From the NCBI GenBank assembly GCA_964440295.1, contig CAYTRT010000022.1:1-22648 (forward strand): a DNA stretch of 22,648 bases, given 5' to 3'. A program made the translations under genes and the position numbers. A model generated the notes under the pieces. It was not told where the DNA came from. It ran no database searches and was given only the letters and a program-made list of their open reading frames with translations. The DNA comes from CALIKS01 sp964440295. Lineage in GTDB: Archaea > Thermoproteota > Nitrososphaeria_A > Caldarchaeales > Calditenuaceae. Of this stretch, positions 1-7,034 are shown in pieces (the first letter of the stretch is position 1; the number at the start of each line of letters is the position of its first letter).

Positions 1-103
1 ACTGTTGTTTATGTATTCTATGTATTTCTTGAATCTGCTGAGCTCTATTAACTTTCTGAGGAGAAACTTTAATTATTCGGTGCATTCTTAGACTTCTGGG
101 CCT
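1..103. other. AT-rich left edge with priS promoter; possible divergent partial ORF
   Basis: This edge is much more AT-rich than the genes beside it. A TATA-like box (TTTAATTA, 68-75) lies about 32 bp above the priS GTG, so priS may be transcribed with almost no leader. On the - strand a reading frame opens with ATG at 85-83 and stays open to the window edge; its first residues are MHRIIKVSPQKVNRAQQ. It could be the start of a divergent gene, but 28 codons in AT-rich DNA is weak evidence and I do not recognise the protein. Confidence 0.4.
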
Positions 104-1339
104 GTGTCATTCATATCGCAGCGTGGCTTGGAGTTCGTCAGGAGGGTCTTCAGGAAGTTTTACGCCGAGAACCACGCAGTCATCAATGTTCCGAGGCTGC
201 CTGAGAGGAGGGAATATGGATACTTCCCTTTCGGTCAGAACCTCATGGTCAGGCACCTTGCGTTCCAATCGGCAGAAGAAGTGAGGGACGAGATTAGGAG
301 GGCCGCGCCTCTCCACGTCTATCGCTCCGCTGCTTACTACATGTATCCGAGTGCGCCGATGGAGGAGAAGTCATGGCTAGGCGCGGACCTAGTCTTCGAC
401 ATAGATGCGGACCACTTGGGCCTCTCCTGCGTCTCCAAACATGCCTACAGCGTATGTCCAGTGCATGGCTTGTCCGATAAGGTGGACGGCAAGTGTGCTG
501 AGTGCGGCTCACATATGATCGAAGTAGACTGGGTCTGCGATAATTGCATCAAGTCTGCTAGGGCCGAGACCGTCAAGCTCGTCAATGTCTTGATGGATGA
601 TTTCGGAGTACCCGAGAGCGAGCTAGAGGTGGGCTTCTCAGGAAACAGGGGCTTCCACGTCACGGTCTACTCAGAGGCCTTCAAGCTCCTAGACTCGATG
701 GCTAGGAGAGAGATAGTGAGCTACCTGCTAGGCGAGGGACTTCAGCCCAGGCTGCATGGAATACCTGCACCCGAGCCGGGCAGACGTGGGAGGCCGAGAT
801 ACGAAGACTATCCCGAGCCTGTCCTCGACTCTTGGGGATGGAGGGGGCGAATCATCAGGAGGATGTATGCATTGATAAGCAGCGGAGCCGCTGAGAGGCT
901 TGAACTCCAGGGCGTTAAGTCTGACCTAGCTAAAAAAGTGAGGGAGACCTGGAGCGTGGAGCCGAGCTGGAGCGCTGCTCCTCCGAGCTTCTGGTCGAGA
1001 CTCTCGTCGGAGGCCGTGAGCATCGAGTCTGTGCGGATAGACCCAGTAGTGACGACGGACATTCATAGATTGATGAGGATGAGCGGCACCCTGAACGGAA
1101 AGACCGGCCTGCTGGCGGCACTCATACCTCTAGAGGAGGTTGAGGGAGCGGACCCCCTTAGAGATGCTGCAGTCCTAAAGACCAGCTATATGGTTAGGCT
1201 GAGGGTTGTCTATGCTCCCGCCTTCAGCCTCGGCGGCGACTCGTTCGATGAGGTGACTGAGCCGAGGAAGCTGGAGCTGCCTCTCCACGCCGCTGTATAC
1301 CTCGTGTTGAGGGGGCTGGCAGACCCAGTCAGGCCCTGA
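104..1339 (+). CDS. priS: DNA primase small (catalytic) subunit PriS
   Basis: This is the catalytic subunit of the archaeal/eukaryotic-type primase, which with PriL makes RNA primers for DNA replication. The catalytic DxD pair is in DLVFDIDAD (D99, D101). A third acidic residue is D313, in RIDPVVTTDIHRLMR, followed by the nucleotide-contacting H321-R322 and the NGKTGL segment. The SGNRGFHV motif (179-186) is the usual primase SxRGxH-type element with H185. Cys and His residues at 118, 121, 131, 134, 145 and 148 form the zinc-binding insertion. At 411 residues it is slightly longer than many PriS proteins (about 330-400). The start is GTG at 104, placed by a TATA-like box at 68-75. gins51 follows after 76 bp with its own promoter; primase and GINS genes are often neighbours in archaea. 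Identification is secure. Confidence 0.97.
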   Translation: MSFISQRGLEFVRRVFRKFYAENHAVINVPRLPERREYGYFPFGQNLMVRHLAFQSAEEVRDEIRRAAPLHVYRSAAYYMYPSAPMEEKSWLGADLVFDIDADHLGLSCVSKHAYSVCPVHGLSDKVDGKCAECGSHMIEVDWVCDNCIKSARAETVKLVNVLMDDFGVPESELEVGFSGNRGFHVTVYSEAFKLLDSMARREIVSYLLGEGLQPRLHGIPAPEPGRRGRPRYEDYPEPVLDSWGWRGRIIRRMYALISSGAAERLELQGVKSDLAKKVRETWSVEPSWSAAPPSFWSRLSSEAVSIESVRIDPVVTTDIHRLMRMSGTLNGKTGLLAALIPLEEVEGADPLRDAAVLKTSYMVRLRVVYAPAFSLGGDSFDEVTEPRKLELPLHAAVYLVLRGLADPVRP

Positions 1340-1383
1340 TGCTTGCTTAGCCATATCGCTAGGCAGATGAGCGTCTAAATCCC

Positions 1384-1391
1384 TATTATAG
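1384..1391 (+). promoter_or_regulatory. TATA-like box for gins51
   Basis: TATTATAG is centred 28-29 bp above the ATG at 1416, in the 76-bp gap after priS. The spacing predicts a transcript that starts at or within a few bases of the start codon. No Shine-Dalgarno sequence is present. Confidence 0.5.
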
Positions 1392-1415
1392 ACTGTGTCT
1401 CAACTTATGTGAGAG

Positions 1416-1970
1416 ATGCCGGAAGCGTACGCCCAGACCGTGGAGATATGGAAGGCTGAGAGCTCCTCAGAGAGATTGGCGCCCATTCCTCAGGACTGGC
1501 CTGAGAATCTCAGGAGCTATGCATCTAGGCTCAGGATGGAAATTAGGCTTGCAGTCGATAAGAAATCAATCAGCACAGTCCTAAGAGAGGAGGAGCTGAG
1601 AATACTCTCCTCACTAGTCAGGAATATATTCATGCTTAGGATGAGGAAGATCATAGACGCCGCTCTGAGAGAGGCGCCCCTAGAAAACATGCTCGAGTTT
1701 GAGGAAGAGATGTATAGGGCGTTCCAGAAGCTTGGGCGAACCTACCTCGAGGCGGTCGACGAAGTGGCTGAGACGCTGAGCCTGAGACCGAAGATAAAGA
1801 TGGATGGAAAGATACTAGTCGTGATGCTTAAGGACACCTCGGCCATCGTGGACAGGAAGGGGCAGGTGCATGGGCCTTTTAGGGAGGGCGACATAGCGCT
1901 CATCCCACCCGAGTCGGCCGAGCTCCTCGAGAAGGGCGGATACGCAAGGCGATTACCAGACCCTAGGTGA
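1416..1970 (+). CDS. gins51: GINS complex subunit Gins51 (Sld5/Psf1-like)
   Basis: This is a subunit of the archaeal GINS complex, which joins MCM and a Cdc45/RecJ-like protein to form the replicative helicase. Residues about 20-120 are helix-rich (A domain). Residues about 128-178 form the small beta B domain, recognised from the pattern LVVMLKDTSAIVDRKGQVHG then PFREGD and IPPESAELLEKGG. An A-then-B domain order is the Gins51 arrangement; Gins23 has the opposite order. Length (184 residues) is typical. ATG 1416 is the first usable start, since an ATG at 1407 is followed at once by a stop. It has its own TATA-like box. The nucleotide-sugar dehydrogenase gene begins 6 bp after its stop, so the two are probably cotranscribed although functionally unrelated. 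Confidence 0.9.
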   Translation: MPEAYAQTVEIWKAESSSERLAPIPQDWPENLRSYASRLRMEIRLAVDKKSISTVLREEELRILSSLVRNIFMLRMRKIIDAALREAPLENMLEFEEEMYRAFQKLGRTYLEAVDEVAETLSLRPKIKMDGKILVVMLKDTSAIVDRKGQVHGPFREGDIALIPPESAELLEKGGYARRLPDPR

Positions 1971-1976
1971 TGAGTA

Positions 1977-3335
1977 GTGGTGAAGGCGAGAGCAGTCACG
2001 GTCATCGGCCTCGGATATGTCGGCGTCGTTACTGCCGCCTGTCTCTCTAGCAGGGGAATCACTACTTACTGCTATGATATCGATAAAGAGAAGCTCTCAA
2101 AGATTAGAAATGGAGAAGCGCCGATATACGAGCCAGGACTAGAAGATCTGCTTCGAGCAACCGTCACAAACAAAACGCTGAGAACGATAGATGACCCATC
2201 GGAGGGCATAGCTAACAGTGGATATACCTTCATAACTGTCGGCACTCCGTCTCTCAGCGACGGGTCAGCAGACCTCTCCCAAGTATTCGAGGCGGCTGAA
2301 AACGTTGGGGAATGTTTAGGAAAGCTTGATGGAAGGCACCTCGTAGTCTTGAGGAGCACCGTCCCCCCTGGAACGACGATTGGTCCATTCTTGAAGAGGC
2401 TCGAGGAAGCTTCTGGAAGAAAGTGCGGCCCAGATTTTGGACTCTGCTTTAACCCAGAGTTTCTCAGGGAGGGGAGTGCGGTCGAGGACACGCTTAACCC
2501 TGACCGCATCGTTATTGGATGCATTGACCAACAGTCGGGCGAGGAGCTACTCAGCCTCTACAGAGTTCTTCACGGAGAGCATCTCCCACCAGTAATCATG
2601 ACTACGCCGACAAATGCTGAGCTCATAAAGTATGCAAACAACGCCTTCCTCGCGATGAAGATCAGCTTCATAAACATGATCTCGAGGCTCTGCGAGAAGT
2701 TGCCGGGAGGAGACGTAGACGAGGTCGCTGCTGGAATAGGCGCTGACAAGAGAATAGGCCCACACTTCTTGAAGGCTGGCCTAGGCTGGGGAGGCTCATG
2801 CTTCCCCAAAGACCTCAGGGCCCTCAGAAGAATATTCCTAGACCTCGGATTGAAGCCACACCTCATAGACGCGACCATAGAGATAAATGACGAGCAAGTT
2901 GAGTGGGTATACAGACTCCTCGAACATGAGTTATCAACAATCCGTGGGAAAAGAATAGCGATCCTCGGAGCGGCCTTCAAGGAGTTTACAGACGACGTCA
3001 GGGAGTCCCAAGCAGTCAAGCTTGCAAACATGCTCATATCTAGTGGAGCCTCTGTCTCGATCTTCGACCCCGCCGCCGCTCATAATGTCTCGAAGATTGT
3101 TGAGGGAAGAGCGACCATAGCCGCCACGATTGACGAATGCATCAAGGATGCAGACGCAGTCGTCGTAGCTACTCCCTGGCCAATATTCAGATCACTTACT
3201 CCCGGCAAGCTGAGGGAAAAAATGAGAGGAAAAATAATTATTGATGCTAGGAGGATTCTTGATCCGAGGCTCTTCGAGTCAAGTGGGTTTAGGTTACTTA
3301 TCCTTGGTAGCTATATTGAGAGTCGCTCGATGTAG
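1977..3335 (+). CDS. UDP-glucose/GDP-mannose dehydrogenase family enzyme
   Basis: The enzyme oxidises a nucleotide sugar (UDP-glucose, UDP-ManNAc or GDP-mannose) in two NAD+-dependent steps to the uronic acid, for surface polysaccharide or N-glycan precursors. The N-terminal Rossmann motif GLGYVG is at 11-16. The FNPEFLREGSA segment is at 158-168. The central-domain stretch ELIKYANNAF (215-224) carries the conserved Lys and Asn. The catalytic cysteine is C275 in GWGGSCFPKDL. The C-terminal NAD/UDP domain begins near 325 (KRIAILGAAFKEFTDDVRES). At 452 residues it is full length. The start is GTG at 1977, 6 bp after gins51. The 3' end overlaps the convergent gene by 38 bp. Substrate cannot be assigned from sequence, and no glycosyltransferase lies nearby. 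Confidence 0.93.
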   Translation: MVKARAVTVIGLGYVGVVTAACLSSRGITTYCYDIDKEKLSKIRNGEAPIYEPGLEDLLRATVTNKTLRTIDDPSEGIANSGYTFITVGTPSLSDGSADLSQVFEAAENVGECLGKLDGRHLVVLRSTVPPGTTIGPFLKRLEEASGRKCGPDFGLCFNPEFLREGSAVEDTLNPDRIVIGCIDQQSGEELLSLYRVLHGEHLPPVIMTTPTNAELIKYANNAFLAMKISFINMISRLCEKLPGGDVDEVAAGIGADKRIGPHFLKAGLGWGGSCFPKDLRALRRIFLDLGLKPHLIDATIEINDEQVEWVYRLLEHELSTIRGKRIAILGAAFKEFTDDVRESQAVKLANMLISSGASVSIFDPAAAHNVSKIVEGRATIAATIDECIKDADAVVVATPWPIFRSLTPGKLREKMRGKIIIDARRILDPRLFESSGFRLLILGSYIESRSM

Positions 3336-3894
3336 TCGGCATCACGGCCTGAGCAGTCGCACCACTGCTCAGATCTGTTACCGCCTTGGCTATGTAGTAT
3401 GTCATCGATGTCCCATCCCTCAACGTCGCTGTGACCTTTAGCGCATCAATCTTTACGTCGTGTCCCTTGACTATCACGTCGTCGACGAATAGGTGAATAA
3501 ATGACTTGACCTCGCCGTCTATGATCCAGCGATTCGGCGCTCTAACCACTACATTGGATCCACCAACGCTCAGCACTATCAGTCCCTGTTCCGCATCGGT
3601 GAATTTCCCAGTGATTGATACTTCCTCGACCATGAACGTAGCGTTCTCGAAGCATTGACGTAGCCTCAGCCTCTCCATAATAGTTGACGTGTTCGAGTAG
3701 GGGTGATACTTGAACTGCATTCTGCCCCACTGATTACTTTCCTGCCAGCTTCTAAGCCGGGTTGATGTTTGCTCGCTATTTATGAATGCGGCGCTGGCAT
3801 ACTGAGTCATCAGTACTGTCAACACGACTCCGACGAGCACTACGCTGATTATCCCTGCAATCCAGATCTTCTTCATGTTCATACTGAGACTCAT
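3298..3894 (-). CDS. Signal-anchored small beta-rich (OB-like) protein of unknown function
   Basis: I do not recognise the family. The N-terminus has MKK followed by one hydrophobic helix (about residues 10-30) ending in an ASAAF segment, so it is either a signal peptide or a membrane anchor with the rest outside the cell. Residues about 88-178 alternate hydrophobic and polar residues, with VEEVSITGKFTD, an APNRWIIDGEV turn and TYYIAKAV at the end. This resembles the secreted OB-fold proteins of archaea, but that is an inference. The C-terminus is Ser/Thr/Gln-rich. Three in-frame ATGs exist (3894, 3882, 3876). The TATA-like box on this strand, over about 3909-3916, fits 3882 or 3876 better than 3894, so the first residues may not be translated. 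The 3' end runs 38 bp into the dehydrogenase gene on the other strand. Confidence 0.7.
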   Translation of the reverse strand: MSLSMNMKKIWIAGIISVVLVGVVLTVLMTQYASAAFINSEQTSTRLRSWQESNQWGRMQFKYHPYSNTSTIMERLRLRQCFENATFMVEEVSITGKFTDAEQGLIVLSVGGSNVVVRAPNRWIIDGEVKSFIHLFVDDVIVKGHDVKIDALKVTATLRDGTSMTYYIAKAVTDLSSGATAQAVMPTTSSDSQYSYQG

Positions 3895-3983
3895 TATCTG
3901 GCCAGGGTTATTAAAGGATAGTGCATGAATCGTCTATGAATATGCAATAAAACTATAAGCTTCCAGTTCGAGACAGTATTGAG
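3895..3983. promoter_or_regulatory. Divergent promoter region between the OB-like gene and the membrane protein gene
   Basis: On the + strand ACTATAAG (3952-3959) sits about 28 bp above the TTG start at 3984. On the - strand a TTTAATAA-type box (+ strand about 3909-3916) serves the OB-like gene. Both fit leaderless or nearly leaderless transcripts. Confidence 0.45.
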
Positions 3984-4616
3984 TTGCTAGAGGGGTACTT
4001 AGGAGTCATACGCTTCGACCTAATCATGGAGAGCATAGCGATGATACTTGCCTTCATCATCGCATTCTTTGCCTTCAGGGCCTACAGAGTCACCGACATG
4101 AAGCCCTTCCTCTACCTCGGAGTCGGATTCCTCCTGATGGGCATCGGGATGCTCTCACGCGTCGCATCCATCAGCTACATCCTTTGGCTCATGAGATTCA
4201 CTGATTGGCCTACCACGGTTTTCAGGAGGATGATTCAATCGGCGGAGATGACCTACTCTGGACTGAGAGTAGCTTCATACGTCGTCTTTGCTGCTACGTA
4301 TGGATACGCATCAACGAGGAGACTCTCAGCGTCGATGGCCGTGCTGCCGCTGCAGGTACTGGTTTACAGCCCATTATTCGAGATGGTCTCTGCGCTTCTC
4401 CTCGCATTCGTAGTCGCGTGGACTGGGATCAACTATGCGCAGAACAAGACCGCCGAGTCTGGACTAGTGCTCCTTGGTTTTTCACTGCTTCTCCTAAGCC
4501 ACGTATTCTTCGTTTTTACACCCATTGCAGCTGGCTTTTACTTCTCTGGCCATCTGTTACAGTTGCTTGCCCTCTGCTTCGTGATGTCGGCGGTAGTGAG
4601 GGCGAGCAGGATTTGA
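3984..4616 (+). CDS. Multi-pass membrane protein of unknown function, coupled to a winged-helix protein
   Basis: This is an integral membrane protein with about six or seven hydrophobic helices, at roughly residues 13-35, 41-62, 66-78, 94-110, 117-146, 158-182 and 187-205. The first helix is followed by a basic turn (FRAYR) and the second by MGIGMLSRV. I see no catalytic motif. Similar multi-helix proteins next to a winged-helix gene occur widely in archaea, and a role as membrane partner or sensor for that regulator is inference. The start is TTG at 3984, chosen because a TATA box lies 28 bp upstream and no ATG in this frame precedes it. The stop TGA (4614-4616) overlaps the TTG start of the next gene, which indicates translational coupling. 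Confidence 0.75.
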   Translation: MLEGYLGVIRFDLIMESIAMILAFIIAFFAFRAYRVTDMKPFLYLGVGFLLMGIGMLSRVASISYILWLMRFTDWPTTVFRRMIQSAEMTYSGLRVASYVVFAATYGYASTRRLSASMAVLPLQVLVYSPLFEMVSALLLAFVVAWTGINYAQNKTAESGLVLLGFSLLLLSHVFFVFTPIAAGFYFSGHLLQLLALCFVMSAVVRASRI

Positions 4617-4897
4617 GTCAGTCCCTAAAGAAGGAGTATAGGTCTAAGCTCAGGATATGCATAGACATTCTTGAGGCTATCTCGAGGGTGGGCTGGGCCC
4701 AGCAGTCATACCTCATGAGGGAGGCAAACCTATCATACGACAGGCTCATCAAGTATTTAGAATTCTTGGCGAGCAGGGGGCTCATCGTTATTAACCAGTC
4801 CCAGAACCTTTACTCCCTCAGCGATAAGGGCGCTGAACTCCTAAACGAGTTTAAACGCTTTGAGAGACTCGCAAAGGCTTTCGGAGTCGACGTCTAA
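4613..4897 (+). CDS. Winged helix-turn-helix protein, probable regulator partner of the upstream membrane protein
   Basis: This 94-residue protein has a basic N-terminus (SLKKEYRSK). Residues 12-70 show a winged-helix layout: helix 1 (KLRICIDILEAI), helix 2 (AQQSYLMREAN), the recognition helix (SYDRLIKYLEFLASRG) and a wing (LIVINQSQNLYSLSDKG). A short C-terminal helix follows (AELLNEFKRFERLAKAF). This layout is common in small archaeal transcription regulators. The frame is open further upstream, but that part overlaps the real membrane gene. The TTG at 4613 makes a TTGA stop/start overlap, the same arrangement as pdxS/pdxT in this window. It may act as a dimer on its own promoter. The target is unknown. 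Confidence 0.8.
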   Translation: MSQSLKKEYRSKLRICIDILEAISRVGWAQQSYLMREANLSYDRLIKYLEFLASRGLIVINQSQNLYSLSDKGAELLNEFKRFERLAKAFGVDV

Positions 4898-4943
4898 GAC
4901 GCCTTATAAGCCACTTATCCGTGGAGACCTCTACAAGAGTATT

Positions 4944-4951
4944 CTTTAATA
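4944..4951 (+). promoter_or_regulatory. TATA-like box for pdxST
   Basis: CTTTAATA is centred about 29 bp above the pdxS ATG (4977), which supports that start. A second AT-rich word (ATTATAGAT, 4962-4970) is too close to the start to be the main box. Confidence 0.5.
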
Positions 4952-4976
4952 GGACGCGACCATTATAGATAGTGGA

Positions 4977-5942
4977 ATGATATCGCTCGTTGGCAGTCAG
5001 CGAGAGCTGCCTGGAGTTAGGCTTGAGAGGACTTACGGCGTGGAGAGCCGCAGAGGCACCACACTACTGAAGAGGGGCTTTGCCCACATGCTTAAGCACG
5101 GCGTCGTGATGGACGTTACGAGCGTGGAGCAGGCACAGATAGCTGAGGATGCCGGAGCAGTAGCGGTGATGGTTCTGGACAAGCTGCCCTACGACGTCAG
5201 GAAGGTGGGAGGAGTCGCTAGGACCGCCAGCCTCCGAATAATAGAGGAGATCATGGACCACATAACGATCCCAGTCATGGCTAAGTGCAGAATTGGACAC
5301 ACCTGGGAGGCCAGGGTATTAGAGGAGATAGGAGTCGACATGATTGACGAGTCGGAGGTGCTGACGCCCGCCGACGAGGAACGCCACATCTGGAAGTGGG
5401 ACTTCACGACCCCGTTTGTCTGCGGCGCTAGAGACTTAGGAGAGGCTTTGAGGAGGATTGAGGAGGGAGCAGCGATGATTAGGACTAAGGGCGAGCCGGG
5501 GACTGGAAACGTCGCAGAGGCAATCAGACACATGAGGATTCTCAACAACGAGCTCAGGAGACTAGTGATTCTCTACCAGCAGGGCGACGATCAGGAGCTG
5601 ATAAAATTCGCCCGCGAGCTTAAAGTCTCATACGAGCTTGCAGTCGAGACCGCTAGGCTTGGTAGGCTGCCAGTCGTGAACTTCGCTGCTGGTGGAATAG
5701 CCACGCCTGCCGACGCTGCTATGATGATGAGCCTCGGATGCGACGGAATATTCGTCGGGTCTGGAATATTCAAGTCAAGTGACCCAGAGCTCAGGGCCTC
5801 GGCAATCGTTCTCGCAACGACCTACTGGGACAGACCAGAGATCGTCGCTGAGGCTCAGAAGATGATTGATGAATCTAAGTCAATGATGGGGATGGATGTA
5901 AAGAGCTTAGAGCTGAGGATGCAGGAGAGAGGCACGGGTTGA
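4977..5942 (+). CDS. pdxS: Pyridoxal 5'-phosphate synthase subunit PdxS
   Basis: This is the synthase subunit of the ribose-5-phosphate-dependent PLP pathway. It condenses ribose-5-phosphate, glyceraldehyde-3-phosphate and ammonia in a (beta/alpha)8 barrel that assembles as a dodecamer. The catalytic residues are present: D46 (VVMDV), K103 (VMAKCRIGH) and K171 (IRTKGEPGTGN). The phosphate-binding GGIATPADA and GSGIFKS segments are intact near the C-terminus. The segment MVLDKLPYDVRKVGGVAR differs from the bacterial ERVPADIR form and resembles crenarchaeal PdxS. The N-terminus has about 25 residues before TTLLKRGFA; a GTG at 5040 would remove most of them, but the TATA box fits ATG 4977. The stop overlaps the pdxT start (TTGA). 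Confidence 0.97.
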   Translation: MISLVGSQRELPGVRLERTYGVESRRGTTLLKRGFAHMLKHGVVMDVTSVEQAQIAEDAGAVAVMVLDKLPYDVRKVGGVARTASLRIIEEIMDHITIPVMAKCRIGHTWEARVLEEIGVDMIDESEVLTPADEERHIWKWDFTTPFVCGARDLGEALRRIEEGAAMIRTKGEPGTGNVAEAIRHMRILNNELRRLVILYQQGDDQELIKFARELKVSYELAVETARLGRLPVVNFAAGGIATPADAAMMMSLGCDGIFVGSGIFKSSDPELRASAIVLATTYWDRPEIVAEAQKMIDESKSMMGMDVKSLELRMQERGTG

Positions 5943-6562
5943 GTAGAATAACGATCGGCGTTACCTCCTTTCAGGGAGACGTAGAGGAGCACGTATTAGC
6001 CTCGAGAATGGCGCTTGGAAGGCTCGGAGTTGAGGGAGACGCGATCTTCGTAAAGATGCCTGAGGAGATCGAGCGCGTCGACGCACTCATTATTCCGGGC
6101 GGAGAGAGCACCGTGATGGGTAGGCTTGCAGTTTTCAGCAAGTCGCTCCAACTCATTAAGCAGAGAGCCCTTGAGGGCCTGCCGGTACTTGGCACCTGCG
6201 CTGGCCTAATCATGCTTGCCAAGAGGGTCTACGACAGGGTGGTGGGAGAGACGAGACAGCAGCTCATAGGCGTATTGGACGTTACGGTTGAGAGGAACAG
6301 CTATGGGAGGCAGCGAGAATCTTTCGAGACGATAATCGATCTGCCGGCGCTCGGCGTCAACGGCTTCAGGGCAGTATTCATCAGGGCGCCCACGATCATA
6401 GACACTGGTCCGCAGGTAGAGGTGATCGCTAATCTCGCCGATAGGCCCGTCGCCGTCGTGCAGGAAAACATCATGGGCACGACCTTCCATCCTGAGCTCT
6501 CGGGGAGCACGGCGTTTCACGAGCTACTCGTCAAGAAGGCGCAGAGATACAGGAAGCTCTAG
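5939..6562 (+). CDS. pdxT: Pyridoxal 5'-phosphate synthase glutaminase subunit PdxT
   Basis: This glutaminase subunit docks on PdxS and releases ammonia from glutamine for PLP synthesis. It is a class I (triad) glutamine amidotransferase. The oxyanion/substrate motif PGGEST is at 53-58. The nucleophile is C87 in LGTCAGLIML. H184 and E186 lie in TFHPELSGS, completing the triad. At 207 residues it is of normal length. The TTG start at 5939 overlaps the pdxS stop, so the two are translated in tandem and probably in a fixed ratio. No in-frame ATG lies near the overlap. Confidence 0.96.
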   Translation: MSRITIGVTSFQGDVEEHVLASRMALGRLGVEGDAIFVKMPEEIERVDALIIPGGESTVMGRLAVFSKSLQLIKQRALEGLPVLGTCAGLIMLAKRVYDRVVGETRQQLIGVLDVTVERNSYGRQRESFETIIDLPALGVNGFRAVFIRAPTIIDTGPQVEVIANLADRPVAVVQENIMGTTFHPELSGSTAFHELLVKKAQRYRKL

Positions 6563-6740
6563 ACTCATACAGGTATTAGTGCGGCGTTAGTTGGTTGGAT
6601 TTTTACTTCAGGAACTCTACTGGCGGCTCGGGGGCAGGAGGGCGAGATATGACCCAAGACAGCCACGTGTAATATGTCTGACATATCCACCATGTCACCC
6701 ATGTCTCCCTTTTAATTACCAGGCCTAGAGTCTCATCACC
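6563..6740. promoter_or_regulatory. segB promoter and operator region with a 15-bp palindrome
   Basis: This 178-bp gap holds no RNA gene that I can see. A perfect inverted repeat ATATGTC-T-GACATAT occupies 6672-6686. It is followed by CCATGTCACCCATGTCTCCC (6690-6709) and then a TATA-like TTTAATTA (6711-6718), about 26 bp above the ATG at 6741. The palindrome lies just upstream of the promoter, where it could serve as a SegB binding site for autoregulation or partition. CACGTG at 6664-6669 recurs on the far side of the locus (8947-8952). Confidence 0.55.
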
Positions 6741-7034
6741 ATGAATAGGAGACTACCTACCGGGTATCTCGACTCGCTGCTGCCTAGTGTCGAGGAGATG
6801 ATAGGTGGAAGCGAGAAGCAGCACAGAGAAGCTAGGCCCGGCCCAAAGTCGAGGATGAGGAAGGTCCACTTCTACGTCGACAATGAGGACTACGAGAGGC
6901 TGGGCCGAATAGTCGAGAAGCTGAGCGAGGAGCAGGGAATCCTGGCGGACAGGAGGGGAATCGCCTCGAAGGTTCTCAGGACGGCCGTGAGGCTGGGGCT
7001 GAGGGAGATCGAGGAAAAAATCACCCATGGGTGA
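6741..7034 (+). CDS. segB: SegB-like ribbon-helix-helix DNA-binding partition protein
   Basis: This small basic protein (97 residues) is probably the site-specific DNA-binding partner of the ParA-like protein encoded next. Residues 1-38 are polar and probably flexible, the part that in SegB-like proteins contacts the ATPase. Residues 39-47 (MRKVHFYVD) form the beta strand of a ribbon-helix-helix fold. Helix A (about 48-64, NEDYERLGRIVEKLSEE) and helix B (about 72-92, RGIASKVLRTAVRLGLREI) complete it. Size and C-terminal RHH placement match Sulfolobus SegB (about 109 residues), although there segA comes first. The start ATG is 26 bp below a TATA box. The stop overlaps the next gene's GTG (GTGA) inside a perfect 14-bp palindrome. 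The symbol rests on context and fold, not on alignment. Confidence 0.75.
   Translation: MNRRLPTGYLDSLLPSVEEMIGGSEKQHREARPGPKSRMRKVHFYVDNEDYERLGRIVEKLSEEQGILADRRGIASKVLRTAVRLGLREIEEKITHG
7021..7034. repeat. Perfect 14-bp palindrome at the segB/segA junction
   Basis: TCACCCATGGGTGA reads the same on both strands. It spans the last codons and stop of segB and the GTG start of segA. The half-site TCACCCATG also occurs at 6695-6703 upstream of segB. It could be a DNA-binding site, or a chance result of coding constraints. Confidence 0.5.

Noticed and set aside
4205..4612. Upstream extension of the winged-helix reading frame (to about 230 residues)
   Set aside because: It lies in another frame of the membrane protein gene, has no domain features, and the TTG at 4613 gives a normal coupled start.
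6726..6733. TAGAGTCT just above the segB ATG, resembling part of the Sulfolobus SegB site as I recall it
   Set aside because: Only eight bases match, the symmetric half is missing, and I cannot verify the recalled consensus. The 15-bp palindrome at 6672-6686 is the better candidate.
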